From Streptomyces sp. NBC_01237 (GTDB lineage Bacteria; Actinomycetota; Actinomycetes; Streptomycetales; Streptomycetaceae), in assembly GCF_035917275.1 (NCBI RefSeq), contig NZ_CP108508.1:5828001-5892000 (forward strand): a stretch of DNA of 64,000 nt, written 5' to 3'. Positions 63,959 to 64,000 of the stretch are shown piece after piece. The notes under the pieces are model-generated. The model ran no database searches. It saw only the letters and a program-made list of their open reading frames with translations, and was not told the DNA's origin. Both the position numbers and the translations under genes were made by a program. How positions within the stretch are numbered: position 1 is the first letter of the stretch; each line of letters starts with the position of its first letter.

Positions 63959-64000
63959 CCGGTCCCCTTTCCGGTGCCCTCATCGGACTCGAAGTGACCC
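63955..64000 (+). CDS. Start of a probable ABC-2 permease, cut by window end
   Basis: An ATG overlaps the ATPase stop by four bases and opens 'MTGPLSGALIGLEVT' before the window ends. Position and coupling predict the membrane partner of the ATPase. Only 15 codons are visible, so the family cannot be confirmed. Confidence 0.55.
   Translation, partial: MTGPLSGALIGLEVT

Overview
The window is GC-rich, uses GTG and TTG starts, and carries mycothiol biosynthesis (mshB), a DasR-type chitinase operator and PAS/GAF/SpoIIE/HATPase signalling proteins. Together these point to a chromosomal segment of a Streptomyces or very close relative. No rRNA, tRNA, CRISPR array, prophage or intact insertion sequence was seen.

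Layout. (1) 1-5.2 kb is a small accessory patch behind the 3' part of ychF. It holds a PIN-type toxin/antitoxin pair lying between two copies of the last 18 bases of ychF, an intact YefM-type antitoxin followed by a frameshifted YoeB-type toxin relic, and a two-gene class III/IV lanthipeptide locus (60-aa precursor plus LanL-like synthetase). (2) 5.4-16 kb has a secreted GH65-type hydrolase, a threonine-synthase-like PLP enzyme, a secreted subtilase with a P-domain, a GH18 chitinase, a GntR/UTRA regulator and an NCS1 permease. The permease has a Cys-rich tail and a leader hairpin that buries its ribosome binding site. (3) 16-23.3 kb holds a SPOR-like small protein, a NUDIX hydrolase, an HATPase protein and a PAS-GAF-PP2C-HATPase phosphatase, facing pspA and a TPM-domain membrane protein. 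(4) 23.4-32.2 kb is a carbohydrate-use locus: a PF10091/GH144-like secreted enzyme, a GH1 beta-glucosidase, a sugar ABC importer, a divergent AXE1-type esterase and a LacI regulator. Matching LacI-like operators lie in front of the importer and of the regulator gene. (5) 32.4-37.6 kb has a MarR regulator with an isochorismatase-fold hydrolase, then a convergent succinate dehydrogenase operon. (6) 37.9-55 kb has a peptide-binding lipoprotein with a large low-complexity insert, typA, and two consecutive five-gene oligopeptide ABC operons (binding protein, two permeases, two ATPases). Their ATPase genes share near-identical DNA stretches. (7) 55-64 kb has a membrane protein, an S9 peptidase, a small membrane protein, mshB with a DUF6113-like partner, a PG_binding_4/VanW-like membrane protein, and the start of an ABC-2 exporter operon.

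How parts work together. The sugar locus reads as a regulon: an extracellular glucanase-like enzyme makes oligosaccharides, the ABC importer takes them up, GH1 and the esterase process them, and the LacI protein switches the set. The twin Opp operons plus the secreted protease and the S9 peptidase suggest strong peptide use. The lanthipeptide locus is the most promising candidate for an uncharacterised product; no dedicated transporter or protease lies beside it.
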